A stretch of 33,031 nt of DNA, taken from the NCBI RefSeq assembly GCF_006334915.2, contig NZ_VDMA02000042.1:1-33031 (forward strand). Direction: 5' to 3'. The stretch's first letter is position 1. Each line of letters begins with the position of its first letter. Under the pieces are notes generated by a model. The model saw nothing but the letters and a program-made list of their open reading frames with translations, made no database searches and was not told where the DNA came from. Below, piece by piece: positions 22,205 through 29,665 of the stretch. This DNA comes from Microbispora catharanthi (GTDB lineage Bacteria > Actinomycetota > Actinomycetes > Streptosporangiales > Streptosporangiaceae). Both the position numbers and the translations under genes were made by a program.

Positions 22205-22611
22205 TGGATTCTCCCAGGTTGTAGACGGCGTATGAGCAGGTACGTTTCGCAGCCCAGGCAGAAGCCGAACGCTGCGTTGAGGAAGGCGGCCAGCAGTGCC
22301 GCTGCTGTCGCACCCAAGGCCAGTGCGGTGATCCCCGCCGCGAATCCGATCAGTCCCACCATCGCGAACCCCAGCCCGACGGCCTGCGCGAACCGCGGCG
22401 GCGCCGCGTCCTCCGTCTCGGCCGGCGGCCCCAGCCGCGGCCGCACGAACCGGCGGAAGACCAGCCCGTACGGCGACGCGTCAGCGGCACCGAGCGCGAA
22501 GACGATCGCCTGCGCGGCGAGCAACCAGGGATTCTGCGTGACCAGTACGACCGCGAGGACCACACTGGTCACGGCCGCGCCGAAACGCGGGCCACGAGGG
22601 TCGATCTGCAT
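22201..22611 (-). CDS. DUF4395 membrane protein
   Basis: 136 residues with about four hydrophobic segments (VTSVVLAVVLVTQNPWLLAAQAIVFALGA; AVGLGFAMVGLIGFAAGI; ATAAALLAAFLNAAFGFCLGCETYLLI). The C-terminal signature FGFCLGCETYLL, with its CxxC, is the DUF4395 mark and could be redox- or sulfur-active. DUF4395 proteins are commonly adjacent to thioredoxin-like and rhodanese genes, as here. AGGAG (in CTTCAGGAGC) lies 10 nt before the ATG at 22611 and may be masked by the leader RNA. First structural gene of the operon. Function of the family is not known. Confidence 0.9.
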   Translation of the reverse strand: MQIDPRGPRFGAAVTSVVLAVVLVTQNPWLLAAQAIVFALGAADASPYGLVFRRFVRPRLGPPAETEDAAPPRFAQAVGLGFAMVGLIGFAAGITALALGATAAALLAAFLNAAFGFCLGCETYLLIRRLQPGRIQ

Positions 22612-22621
22612 CGTGGGGATG

Positions 22622-22662
22622 CTCCTGAAGGATTCTTGGAATGCGGCACGAAGCCGCAGGAA
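22622..22662 (-). promoter_or_regulatory. Candidate attenuator between the cysteine leader and the DUF4395 gene
   Basis: On the minus strand, TGCGGC and GCCGCA form a 6-bp hairpin with a 5-nt loop (22642-22658), enclosed by TTCCTG (22657-22662) that can pair with CAGGAG (22622-22627), the Shine-Dalgarno sequence of the DUF4395 gene. The two stems share two bases and so would slightly trim each other. Folding would hide the ribosome-binding site unless a ribosome on the leader interferes. Confidence 0.5.
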
Positions 22663-22668
22663 TCACCC

Positions 22669-22752
22669 TCAGGCCATGCGACAGAGCGAGGTCGCGACGC
22701 GGCAGAAGTCCACCGCTCGCCGCTTCGTGAGCAGCTCTGTCGTGGGAGTCAT
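22669..22752 (-). CDS. Cysteine leader peptide (27 residues) for the sulfur operon
   Basis: A 28-codon ORF ending AVDFCRVATSLCRMA and TGA, with cysteine codons at positions 17 and 24 and a basic KRR before them. The C-R-V-A/S-x-x-L-C-R pattern is the hallmark of the short actinobacterial leader peptides annotated upstream of sulfur and other genes in Streptomyces. Leaderless cysteine-rich ORFs upstream of cysA2-type genes act in cysteine attenuation in mycobacteria. Here the ATG lies 7 nt after TACTGT and 30 nt after GTGACA, so it is probably leaderless. It is 57 nt from its stop to the ATG of the DUF4395 gene. A two-residue longer version from GTG 22758 is possible. It was too short for routine gene calls. 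Confidence 0.8.
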   Translation of the reverse strand: MTPTTELLTKRRAVDFCRVATSLCRMA

Positions 22753-22759
22753 GACCACG

Positions 22760-22788
22760 ACAGTACCTTCCGTCTCGGCATCTGTCAC
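22760..22788 (-). promoter_or_regulatory. Promoter of the leader peptide and sulfur operon
   Basis: GTGACA (-35, 22783-22788), a 17-nt spacer and TACTGT (-10, 22760-22765) on the minus strand, then 7 nt to the ATG. This is the best-formed promoter in the window and fits a leaderless start. The -35 overlaps the stop codon of the upstream thioredoxin-like gene. Confidence 0.65.
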
Positions 22789-23231
22789 ACCTTGTCCGAT
22801 GGTTGAGACGGCCCGTGAGACGCGCCGTCCACGGCCGCGCCGAGCGCGACGATGACGTCGGCCTTGCGCGGCTGGCCGGACGCCCTCTTCACCACGTTGC
22901 CCGCCCCGTCGAGGACGAGCACGGTCGGGGTGCGCAGGACGTCGAAGCGCCTGACCAGATCGAGGCGCGACTCCGCGTCGATCTCCACGTGCCGGACGCC
23001 GGGCACCATGCCGGCCACCTCGCCCAGGATCCGGCGGGTCGCCCGGCAGGGCTGGCAGAACGCGGTCGAGAACTGCACCAGCGTGGCGCGCTCGCCGAGG
23101 TCGGCGCCGAGATCACCACTCGTCACCGGGGCGTGTTCCACGACCCGCATCCTTCCGTCGCGCCGTCTCAGGACCAGCCCGAGGACCACGCCCAGGACGA
23201 GCGTGGCCATGAGGGTCGCGATCCCTGCCAT
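22785..23231 (-). CDS. Membrane-anchored thioredoxin-like protein
   Basis: 148 residues. An N-terminal hydrophobic anchor (IATLMATLVLGVVLGLVL, followed by RRRDGR, with the N-terminus probably outside) is followed by a thioredoxin fold: QFSTAFCQPCRATRRILGEV (CxxC active site, FCQPC) and TPTVLVLDGAG with the cis-proline threonine. Homologues are TlpA-like. The true orientation across the membrane is ambiguous. The start chosen is the ATG at 23231; TTG 23243 and GTG 23234 are in-frame alternatives and no Shine-Dalgarno site decides between them. It lies directly upstream of the sulfur operon, which fits a role in sulfur or thiol exchange with DUF4395. Confidence 0.82.
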   Translation of the reverse strand: MAGIATLMATLVLGVVLGLVLRRRDGRMRVVEHAPVTSGDLGADLGERATLVQFSTAFCQPCRATRRILGEVAGMVPGVRHVEIDAESRLDLVRRFDVLRTPTVLVLDGAGNVVKRASGQPRKADVIVALGAAVDGASHGPSQPSDKV

Positions 23232-23288
23232 CACCGTCTGCAACCGTACGCCCGGTGCGGCTGATTCCCCCGCCGGGTCACGGCGAGG

Positions 23289-24260
23289 TCACAGCCTGGC
23301 GGTCACCAGGACGCGGCCGCCCGAGTCGGCGAGTTCGATCCGGTCGATCTGGCCGGGCCGCAGCGCCGTCGAGCCTTCGAGGATCATCTTCTGACCGCGG
23401 TACTCGCCTCTGCCCACGGTCCAGCTGCCGAGGGTCGAGACCGTGCCGTCCTTGGCGACCGCGCGCAACGTGCAGACCGTGCCCGCCGGGACGCCCGCGA
23501 CCCTGGCGACGACCTGCGTCCCGCCGTCGTGCGGCACAAGCCGTACGACGATGCGTACGTCGCCGCTGCTCCCGCGCGCCTCCGACGGCACGGGCGAAGC
23601 GGTGACGGTCGCTTCGGCGCGCGACGGCTCGACCTTTCTCGCCACCGCCCCCTTTGACGACGCGGCCGAGGGCGCGGGCGACGCCGGGGCGACGAGCAGC
23701 TCCGGCGGCGCCTCCGTGCCCGCCGCGTCGGCCTGGCCCGGCTGATCCTGCGCCGCCTGATCCTGCGCCGCCTGAGCCGGGGCCGCCTTACCTTGGGCCG
23801 CGCGGCTCGCCTGGTCCGGGGCCGCGGCGACCGACCCCACTGCCGTGCTCTCCGAGGCCTTCTGCGCCACCGACACCCACGCCGTGCCTCCCACGGCCGC
23901 GACGACGACGGACGCGGCGAGCGCCAGCAGCACGCGGGACCGGCGCCCACGCCGGGCGGACGCCACGACCGGGGGCGCGACCGCCCCGTCCGCACCCGCG
24001 CCCGTATCCGCATTCGCATTCGCCTTCGCGAGAACATCCGCGAAGACGCCGTCGAGCACGGCCCGCGGCGGCGCGGCGGCGCGCTCGATGTCCTCGGCCG
24101 ACACGCGCGCCAGCAGCGGCGGCAGCCCGGACAGCTCGGCCAGCTCCGCCCGGCAGGCCGCGCAGGTCTCCAGGTGGGCCTCGACCTCGGCGGTCTCCTC
24201 GGCGTCGAGCGCCCCCAGCACGTACGCGCCGAGCGAGATCCGCACCTCCTCGCAGGTCAT
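23289..24260 (-). CDS. Zinc anti-sigma factor, membrane-bound
   Basis: 323 residues. The N-terminal zinc-binding anti-sigma domain has H29-x3-C33-x2-C36 (HLETCAACR), the ZAS signature, plus C3 (TCEEVRISLGAYVLGALD). A single hydrophobic helix follows a basic stop (RRGRRSRVLLALAASVVVAAVGG, about 103-125), so the C-terminal 200 residues are exported: an Ala/Gln/Pro linker with AAQDQAAQDQ repeats, then a beta-type domain ending IDRIELADSGGRVLVTARL. ATG 24260 overlaps the sigma gene stop by 4 bp. It should hold the ECF sigma factor at the membrane until a signal, possibly redox, releases it; the type of signal is inferred from the ZAS motif only. Confidence 0.9.
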   Translation of the reverse strand: MTCEEVRISLGAYVLGALDAEETAEVEAHLETCAACRAELAELSGLPPLLARVSAEDIERAAAPPRAVLDGVFADVLAKANANADTGAGADGAVAPPVVASARRGRRSRVLLALAASVVVAAVGGTAWVSVAQKASESTAVGSVAAAPDQASRAAQGKAAPAQAAQDQAAQDQPGQADAAGTEAPPELLVAPASPAPSAASSKGAVARKVEPSRAEATVTASPVPSEARGSSGDVRIVVRLVPHDGGTQVVARVAGVPAGTVCTLRAVAKDGTVSTLGSWTVGRGEYRGQKMILEGSTALRPGQIDRIELADSGGRVLVTARL

Positions 24261-24847
24261 GGTGCCAGCCCCCGTTCCTCCAGGGCGAGCTTCAGCGCCC
24301 GGAGGGCGTAGTAGGTCCGCGACTTCACCGTTCCCGGCGGAATGCCGAGGATCTCCGACGCCTCCTTCACCGATCTCCCCCGGTAGTACGTCTCCAGGAG
24401 CACCTCGCGGTGCTCCGCCCTGAGGGAGGCCAGCGCCTCCGCCACTCCCCACGACTCGACGGCCCGTTCCAGCTCGTCGTCGGCGGGCAGCACGGCGAGC
24501 GCCTCGTCCCCCGTCTCCTGCGGCCTGGACTTGCGGGCACGGTGCTGGTCGACGACGAGATTGCGGGCGACGGTGAACAGCCACGCGCGAACCGGGCGCC
24601 CCTGGAGCCCGGAGGGATGCCGCCAGGCCCGAAGCAGCGTCTCCTGCACCACGTCCTCCGCCCTGCCCGGATCACCGGTCAACCGCAGCACGTAGCCGTA
24701 CAGCGGCCCTCCGTGATCCTCCCAAAGTGCGCGTATGAGCTCCTCGTCGGCGGTTCCGGCTGGACTCACACCCTCATCACGTACGCCGGGACGCCATGGT
24801 TCGGCGGTGTGACGATCGTCACGCGAGCCCTCATCGGAGGGGGACAT
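24257..24847 (-). CDS. ECF-type RNA polymerase sigma factor
   Basis: 196 residues. Region 2: LYGYVLRLTGDPGRAEDVVQETLLRAWRHP, with the usual ARNLVVDQHRARK. Region 4: EHREVLLETYYRGRSVKEASEILGIPPGTVKSRTYYALRAL. There is no region 1.1 or 3, so it is an ECF sigma. Pairing with the adjacent ZAS anti-sigma is the standard arrangement. The ATG at 24847 overlaps the end of the DUF2993 gene by 17 bp and has no strong Shine-Dalgarno site; a GTG at 24769 would give a tighter N-terminus (residues 1-26 look disordered). The target promoters are not visible. Confidence 0.9.
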   Translation of the reverse strand: MSPSDEGSRDDRHTAEPWRPGVRDEGVSPAGTADEELIRALWEDHGGPLYGYVLRLTGDPGRAEDVVQETLLRAWRHPSGLQGRPVRAWLFTVARNLVVDQHRARKSRPQETGDEALAVLPADDELERAVESWGVAEALASLRAEHREVLLETYYRGRSVKEASEILGIPPGTVKSRTYYALRALKLALEERGLAP

Positions 24848-25511
24848 CGGACGCGGTGCCCTGGACCGCGAGCCCTTCGCTCGTCGACTTCACGCGGGTG
24901 ATCCTGAGGTTGAGCGGCAGGTTCTTCACCGGCACGGTGAACGAGATGAGCCGCTCGGGATTCGGCACGGGGATGGCGCCGGCGATCTTCACGTTCGCGG
25001 GCGTGAGCCGTATTCCGCCCTGGACCACCTGGATCTTCATGTCGGCGGTGACCGGCACCTGGTTCCCGAGCACGGGCACGTTGCCCGAAACGCGGAGCTT
25101 GTCGTCGCCGGCGCCCTCGACCTTGATGCCGCGCGGCGCGTGGGCCGACAGGGTCTGCCGGGAGATGACCACGGTCCCGGTCACGCGATCGGCCCTGATC
25201 TCGGTGGCCGCGGCGTTCTGGATCAGGTCGGAGAGCGGGGCGGTGACGCCGTACAGCGTGGCGTCGATGCGTTCGAGCTGGACGCCCTCCCGCTCCACCT
25301 TCCCGATGCCGATGCTGATCTCCTCGTATCGGCCCGAGATGGCCTGGGTGAGGAACGGTATGCCCTTGACCTGCACCGAGGGGGCCTCCGCCAGGTCGTA
25401 CTTGGCCTCGATCTGGCGGGCGATCTCACGCTGCACCCCGACCACGGCGACCCGGTCGAGCACGACGAGCACGATGGCCAGCAGGGCCACGGCCACGACC
25501 AACTTGCGCAT
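24831..25511 (-). CDS. DUF2993 (LmeA-like) membrane-associated protein
   Basis: 226 residues. N-terminal signal or anchor MRKLVVAVALLAIVLVVLD, then the DUF2993 pattern: REIARQIEAKYDLAEAPSVQVKGIPFLTQAISGRYEEISI, VTGTVVISRQTLSAHAP and a C-terminal repeat of strands. Actinobacterial DUF2993 proteins such as LmeA bind lipid or affect lipoglycan elongation in mycobacteria; for this one the role is unknown. The ATG at 25511 lies 43 bp from the MoaD-like stop. It may form an operon with sigma and anti-sigma. Confidence 0.85.
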   Translation of the reverse strand: MRKLVVAVALLAIVLVVLDRVAVVGVQREIARQIEAKYDLAEAPSVQVKGIPFLTQAISGRYEEISIGIGKVEREGVQLERIDATLYGVTAPLSDLIQNAAATEIRADRVTGTVVISRQTLSAHAPRGIKVEGAGDDKLRVSGNVPVLGNQVPVTADMKIQVVQGGIRLTPANVKIAGAIPVPNPERLISFTVPVKNLPLNLRITRVKSTSEGLAVQGTASDVPLR

Positions 25512-25554
25512 CCGACGACCCCTCCGAAGGCGCCTTTGTGATCAGAGTAGTCGC

Positions 25555-25803
25555 TCATCCCCCGGCGAAGGGGGGTAAAACCTCGACCACGGCACCTTCG
25601 GGTAGGTCGATCGTCGCCGGATCGCGCGTACCCGCGGGTGCGCCGTCGACGAGGAAGGAGCATCGGCGCAGCACGCGCTCGACGGCCGGATTCCGCGAGA
25701 TCCCCGCGAGCAGGTCTCCCAGCGTCTCGGCGTCGAACGGCTCCTCCGGCACGCCGGCGGCCTCCTTGGCCGCCGCCCAGTAGCGGATCGTTCCCCTGGC
25801 CAT
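25555..25803 (-). CDS. MoaD/ThiS-family ubiquitin-like sulfur carrier
   Basis: 82 residues of the beta-grasp sulfur carrier fold, ending in the diagnostic PPFAGG (di-glycine) terminus. IRYWAAAKEAAGVPEE is the typical MoaD opening. The terminal glycine is adenylated and converted to a thiocarboxylate by an E1-like partner, then donates sulfur (molybdopterin synthesis or another pathway). No molybdenum cofactor gene is nearby, so the partner pathway is uncertain. A GAGGGGAG motif is 9 nt before the ATG at 25803. It heads the minus-strand set below glnR. Confidence 0.85.
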   Translation of the reverse strand: MARGTIRYWAAAKEAAGVPEEPFDAETLGDLLAGISRNPAVERVLRRCSFLVDGAPAGTRDPATIDLPEGAVVEVLPPFAGG

Positions 25804-25908
25804 GACGCGCCGCTCCCCTCACTCTCACGTCACCTCGCGGACGCTCTCCGTCACCGCCACGTTACGGTGCTAAACCACGTGACGTGTTGTTCACACGGGT
25901 GACGCACA

Positions 25909-25937
25909 TTGGACGCAAACTTCGTGTGGGCTACCCT
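25909..25937 (+). promoter_or_regulatory. Promoter of glnR
   Basis: TTGGAC (25909-25914), a 17-nt spacer and TACCCT (25932-25937). Transcription starting near 25944 would give a 5' leader of about 107 nt before the GTG at 26051. Just upstream are CACGTG and partly symmetric GTGTTGTTCACAC bases (25877-25895) that may bind a regulator; no GlnR or PhoP box is certain. Confidence 0.6.
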
Positions 25938-26050
25938 ACGAATTAATGGACTCGGGCGATGTGGCCCCCGGGTCCTTACGTGTTTGTACGGCTGTCGCGG
26001 TTTCCAGTGCTGCAAACGGCGCCGAGCCGACATGGTGCGAGGAGGCTCAT

Positions 26051-26758
26051 GTGAGCAATCTGCTCCTGCTGACCAACGCTCTGGAGCCGTCGGCGGAGAC
26101 ACTCCCGGCACTCGGACTGCTGCTGCACTCGGTGCGGGTCGCGCCCGCCGAGGCCTCCGCGCTGATCGACACGCCCCCGGCGGACGCCATCCTGGTGGAC
26201 GCGCGCCGTGAGCTCGTGCAGGCCAAGAGCCTGTGCCGGCTGCTGCGCACGACCGGCGTCACCTGCCCGCTGATGGCGATCGTGACCGAGGGCGGCCTCG
26301 CGGCGATGTCGGCGGAGTGGGGTGTGGACGACGTGATCCTCGACACCGCGGGGCCGGCGGAGGTCGAGGCCCGGCTGCGGATGGCGGTCGGGCGGCTGTC
26401 GCTGGCCGCCGCCGACGAGGTCCCCGACGAGATCCGCAGCGGCGACCTTTCGATCGACGAGGCGACCTACACGGCCCGGCTGCGCGGGCGCGCGCTGGAC
26501 CTCACCTTCAAGGAGTTCGAGCTGCTGAAGTACCTCGCCCAGCACCCGGGCCGGGTCTTCACCCGCGCCCAGCTGCTGCAGGAGGTCTGGGGCTACGACT
26601 ACTTCGGCGGCACCCGCACCGTGGACGTGCACGTACGGCGCCTGCGGGCCAAGCTGGGCGCCGAGTACGAGGCGCTCATCGGAACGGTCCGCAACGTGGG
26701 CTACCGCTTCGTCCCCGACCGCGGCGAACAGAACGAGGCCGAACCCGCCAGACGCTGA
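26051..26758 (+). CDS. glnR: GlnR, OmpR/PhoB-type orphan nitrogen regulator
   Basis: 235 residues. Residues 1-105 form an atypical receiver (LLLLTNALEPSAETLPALGLLLHSVRVAPAE...), keeping D50 (ILVDARRE) but lacking the usual acidic pocket residues around it; in GlnR this aspartate stabilises the dimer and is not phosphorylated by a partner kinase. From memory the sequence matches Streptomyces GlnR closely. The C-terminus is a winged-helix OmpR-type DNA-binding domain (LDLTFKEFELLKYLAQHPGRVFTRAQLLQEVWGYDYFGGTRTVDVHVRRLRAKLG). It controls nitrogen assimilation genes. No kinase gene is adjacent. GTG start with GGAGG 5 nt upstream; the in-frame ATG at 25946 would only add untranslated-leader sequence. 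Confidence 0.95.
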   Translation: MSNLLLLTNALEPSAETLPALGLLLHSVRVAPAEASALIDTPPADAILVDARRELVQAKSLCRLLRTTGVTCPLMAIVTEGGLAAMSAEWGVDDVILDTAGPAEVEARLRMAVGRLSLAAADEVPDEIRSGDLSIDEATYTARLRGRALDLTFKEFELLKYLAQHPGRVFTRAQLLQEVWGYDYFGGTRTVDVHVRRLRAKLGAEYEALIGTVRNVGYRFVPDRGEQNEAEPARR

Positions 26759-26793
26759 TGGCCCACCCCTGACGGGGCGGGCCATCGCTTTTT
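26759..26793 (+). terminator. Rho-independent terminator of glnR
   Basis: TGGCCCACCCC and GGGGCGGGCCA form an 11-position stem with one A/C mismatch and a 4-nt loop (26759-26784), followed by TTTTT (26789-26793). It begins right after the stop codon and separates glnR from the convergent nucleotidase gene. Confidence 0.85.
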
Positions 26794-26799
26794 AGTCGC

Positions 26800-28587
26800 T
26801 CACCGGATGAGGTTGATCCGGCCGGTGGCCGGCGGGGCGATCGGCGAGTGCGCGCCCATGTAGGCGACGAACGCGTCGATGTCCAGCGGGCCGCTCCACA
26901 GGTCGGTGCCCTTGGTGAAGACGCTGAAGCCGTCGCCGCCGCCGACGAGGAAGTTGTTGGCGGCCACCCGGATCTGCTGGGTGTCGGTCACCGCGGTGCC
27001 ATTGATCTTGATGTCGGAGACCCGCGAGCCCTCCGGCTTCGTCGTGTCGAAGGTGTAGGTCAGCGACGAGGACGGCTGGAGGATCCGCTGGGTGATCCCG
27101 CCCGTCGCCGGGTCGACCTTCCAGATCTGCTGCTCGAGCAGCGCCTTGAGCTGGGCCCCGGTGAGCGTGACGACCTGCATGAGGTTGTTGAACGGCTGCA
27201 CCTGGAAGGCCTCGCCGTACGTCACGACGCCGTCGCCCTCGGAGCCGCTCTGCGCGTAGGTCAGGTCGGTGCGGACGCCGCCCGGGTTCATCAGCGCGAT
27301 CTCCGCGTTGCCGCCGCCCTTGGTGGCCTCGAGCTGCGCGTCGGCGATCAGGTCGCCGAGCGGCGTCTCGCCGACGTTGTTGCCACGCCCGATGTTGGCG
27401 GTGATCTTGCCGATGGGCTTGTTGGCGACGGTCGAGACCCGCTCCTGCCAGGTCTTGATGTACGCCTCGGTGTCGGCGTCCGGGGTGACGGTGCGGGTCA
27501 CCACGTTGTTCTTGGCGACGACGCTGGAGCGGATGACGTCCCTCGTCCTGCGGTCGACCCGGAAGTCGATCTGGGTGATCGCCCGGCCGAACGACGAGCC
27601 CTGCGTGTAGACGCGGTCCTGACCGGCCGGGTCCTTCACCTTGCAGACGTACGCCTGGTGGCTGTGGCCGCTGATGACCAGGTCGACCTGCGGGTCGAGG
27701 CCCGTGGCGATCCGCGAGCCGTTGCCGGGGATGACGGGGCACGAGCTGGGGTCCTGGTTCGGGGTGATGTTGTCGCCCTCGTGGACCAGCACGACCTGCG
27801 CCTTGACCCCGTGCTTGGCGAGGTACTTCGACACCTTGTTGGCCGCCGCGACCTCCTCGGTGAACTGCAGGCCCTTGATGCCGGCGGCGGTGACGATGTT
27901 CGGAGTCGTCTGGGTCACCAGGCCGATGAAGCCGATCTTCACCCCGTTGATCTTCTTCACGTAGAAGGGCGGCAGGGCGTAGTCGCCGTTGCCCTCCTTG
28001 AGCACGTTCGCCCCGAGATAGTCGAAGTTCGTGCCCTTCCACTCACCCGCCGGGGAGCAGCCGTCGACCGGGTGGCAGCCGCCGTTCATGATGCGGTTGA
28101 GCTCGTCGATGCCCTCGTCGAACTCGTGGTTGCCGACCGAGGAGGTGACCAGGCCGAGCTTGTCGAGCAGGGCGGCGGTCGGCTCGTCGTGGTAGGCGGC
28201 GGACAGCAGCGGCGACGCGCCGATGAGGTCGCCCGCGGCCACCAGGAGGGTGTTGGCGTCGCGCAGCTGCTTGAGGTGGGCGGCCAGGTAGGACGCGCCG
28301 CCCGCGATCGAGTACTTCGCGCCGGCGATGCCGGTCAGCGAGCCGTCGGTGTCGGTGAGCGGGCCGTTCGGGTCGAGGATCCGGGAGCTGGACCCGGTCG
28401 GGGGCTCCAGGTTTCCGTGGAGGTCGTTGATGGTCAGCAACCGGACGGGAACGGAGGGACCGGGCCTCTGGTCGTGCTTGCCGGATTGGGGAGCGGGAGA
28501 TGCGGCGGCCGTGCCCATCGTGAGGGCCGCGGCGCCCACCACGGCGGCGCCGGCGACGGCCAGTCGCGTCAGGGATGCTCGGGTCAT
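26800..28587 (-). CDS. Secreted bifunctional metallophosphatase / 5'-nucleotidase
   Basis: 595 residues. A Sec signal peptide (residues 1-30, LAVAGAAVVGAAALTMGTAAASP) precedes a calcineurin-like metallophosphoesterase domain with the metal motifs LTINDLHGNLEPP, NHEFDEG (with the upstream GNHEFD) and GHSHQAYVC. The C-terminal 5'-nucleotidase domain includes NPGGVRTDLTYA and AANNFLVGGGDGFSVF, binding substrate. It hydrolyses extracellular nucleotides to release phosphate and nucleoside. The ATG at 28587 is 8 nt after TACTGT on the minus strand. Monocistronic. The neighbouring PiT and PhoU-like genes point to phosphate supply. Confidence 0.92.
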   Translation of the reverse strand: MTRASLTRLAVAGAAVVGAAALTMGTAAASPAPQSGKHDQRPGPSVPVRLLTINDLHGNLEPPTGSSSRILDPNGPLTDTDGSLTGIAGAKYSIAGGASYLAAHLKQLRDANTLLVAAGDLIGASPLLSAAYHDEPTAALLDKLGLVTSSVGNHEFDEGIDELNRIMNGGCHPVDGCSPAGEWKGTNFDYLGANVLKEGNGDYALPPFYVKKINGVKIGFIGLVTQTTPNIVTAAGIKGLQFTEEVAAANKVSKYLAKHGVKAQVVLVHEGDNITPNQDPSSCPVIPGNGSRIATGLDPQVDLVISGHSHQAYVCKVKDPAGQDRVYTQGSSFGRAITQIDFRVDRRTRDVIRSSVVAKNNVVTRTVTPDADTEAYIKTWQERVSTVANKPIGKITANIGRGNNVGETPLGDLIADAQLEATKGGGNAEIALMNPGGVRTDLTYAQSGSEGDGVVTYGEAFQVQPFNNLMQVVTLTGAQLKALLEQQIWKVDPATGGITQRILQPSSSLTYTFDTTKPEGSRVSDIKINGTAVTDTQQIRVAANNFLVGGGDGFSVFTKGTDLWSGPLDIDAFVAYMGAHSPIAPPATGRINLIR

Positions 28588-28595
28588 GACCCCCG

Positions 28596-28601
28596 ACAGT
28601 A
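28596..28601 (-). promoter_or_regulatory. Candidate -10 element for leaderless 5'-nucleotidase
   Basis: TACTGT on the minus strand, 8 nt, then ATG at 28587. A GGGGG stretch 2 nt before the ATG is too close to be a normal ribosome-binding site. No clear -35. Confidence 0.4.
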
Positions 28602-28704
28602 GAGCGGGGATCTAAGCAGGAAATGGCGCAAAGATAACGATTCAGGGAGGGAACCCATGGCGTCTATTGCCGAAGCCCGGTAGGGGAATCGCCAAGCCTT
28701 CACT

Positions 28705-28710
28705 TATCGT
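28705..28710 (+). promoter_or_regulatory. Candidate -10 element for leaderless mshD
   Basis: TATCGT, 7 nt, then ATG at 28718. No clear -35. Confidence 0.4.
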
Positions 28711-28717
28711 GCGAGAC

Positions 28718-29608
28718 ATGGACGTACGCGTGGAGATCACGGAACGGCTCGATGACGAGCAGGTGGCGGCGGTGCTCGCCCTGGTGGAGGCGGCCGCCGA
28801 GGCCGACGGTGTCGCTCCGCTCAACGAGCATGTGATGCTCCAGGTGCGGCACGGCGGCGATCACGGCGCCAGGGCCGTGCTGCTGTACGAGGACGGAAAG
28901 GTCGCGGGCTTCGCCCACCTGGATCCGGCGGACCCGGAAGAGGGGCCGAGCGGCGAACTCGTGGTGCATCCCGCCTTCCGCAGGCGCGGTCTGGGCCGGC
29001 GACTGCTGAGCGACGCACTGGAGGCGAGCGGGGGCAGGCTGCGCCTGTGGGCGCACGGCGACCTGCCCGGCGCCGCCCGCCTCGCCGCGAGCGCGGGCCT
29101 GGCCCGGGTGCGCTCCCTGTGGCAGATGCGCCGCCCGCTGTCCGAACCGCTGCCCGCCGCCGCCCTCCCCGAGGGCGTACGGCTGCGCACGTTCGAGCCG
29201 GGACGCGACGAGAAGCCGTGGCTGGCGCTCAACGCGCTGGCCTTCGCCACCCACCCCGAGCAGGGCTCCTGGACTCCGGCCGACCTCGAACTGCGGGAGC
29301 GGGAGTCGTGGTTCGACCCCGCCGGGTTCTTCCTCGCCGTACGGGGAGACGCGCTGACGGGCTTCCACTGGACCAAGGTGCACGGCGGCGACGAGCCGAT
29401 CGGGGAGGTCTACGTGGTGGGGGTCGCGCCCGGCGAGCGCGGCACGGGCCTCGGCCGGGCGCTGACGCTCGCCGGGCTCGCGCACCTGCGCGCGCTCGGC
29501 CTCGCCCAGGTCATGCTCTATGTGGACGAGGAGAACACCGCGGCGGTCCGGTTGTACGAGTCGCTCGGGTTCACGCGGTGGAGCACCGATGTGATGTACC
29601 GGCGCTGA
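28718..29608 (+). CDS. mshD: Mycothiol synthase MshD
   Basis: 296 residues made of two tandem GNAT domains, the MshD arrangement. The first has VVHPAFRRRGLGRRLLSDALEAS (acetyl-CoA loop) and the second VVGVAPGERGTGLGRALTLAGLAHLRA, followed by VDEENTAAVRLYESLGFTRWSTDVMYRR. It acetylates Cys-GlcN-Ins with acetyl-CoA to make mycothiol, the actinobacterial thiol buffer. The ATG at 28718 is 7 nt after TATCGT and lacks a Shine-Dalgarno sequence; an earlier in-frame TTG at 28667 is not supported by family length. It is divergent from the nucleotidase gene and convergent with the phosphate transporter. Confidence 0.95.
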   Translation: MDVRVEITERLDDEQVAAVLALVEAAAEADGVAPLNEHVMLQVRHGGDHGARAVLLYEDGKVAGFAHLDPADPEEGPSGELVVHPAFRRRGLGRRLLSDALEASGGRLRLWAHGDLPGAARLAASAGLARVRSLWQMRRPLSEPLPAAALPEGVRLRTFEPGRDEKPWLALNALAFATHPEQGSWTPADLELRERESWFDPAGFFLAVRGDALTGFHWTKVHGGDEPIGEVYVVGVAPGERGTGLGRALTLAGLAHLRALGLAQVMLYVDEENTAAVRLYESLGFTRWSTDVMYRR

Positions 29609-29615
29609 ACGCCGA

Positions 29616-29646
29616 CGGGCCGGTCCCCTTCGGGGGGGCCGGCCCG
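29616..29646. terminator. Hairpin between mshD and the PiT gene
   Basis: CGGGCCGGTCCCC and GGGGGGCCGGCCCG pair around a TTCG tetraloop (29616-29646), a very stable stem with one G bulge. It lies between convergent genes, so it can serve both. Confidence 0.75.
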
Positions 29647-29665
29647 CTTCGTGTGGAGGCGTCCG

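Noticed and set aside
23746..23830. Repeat-like DNA in the anti-sigma gene
   Set aside because: It encodes a simple AAQDQ-type Ala/Gln linker inside an intact gene, not a CRISPR or mobile repeat.
25877..25910. PhoP box (GTTCACC repeats) upstream of glnR
   Set aside because: Only one partial match (GTTCACA) is present and the 11-bp period is not met.
26848..28602. 584-codon plus-strand open frame opposite the 5'-nucleotidase
   Set aside because: Shadow of the nucleotidase gene, which has a signal peptide and metal motifs.
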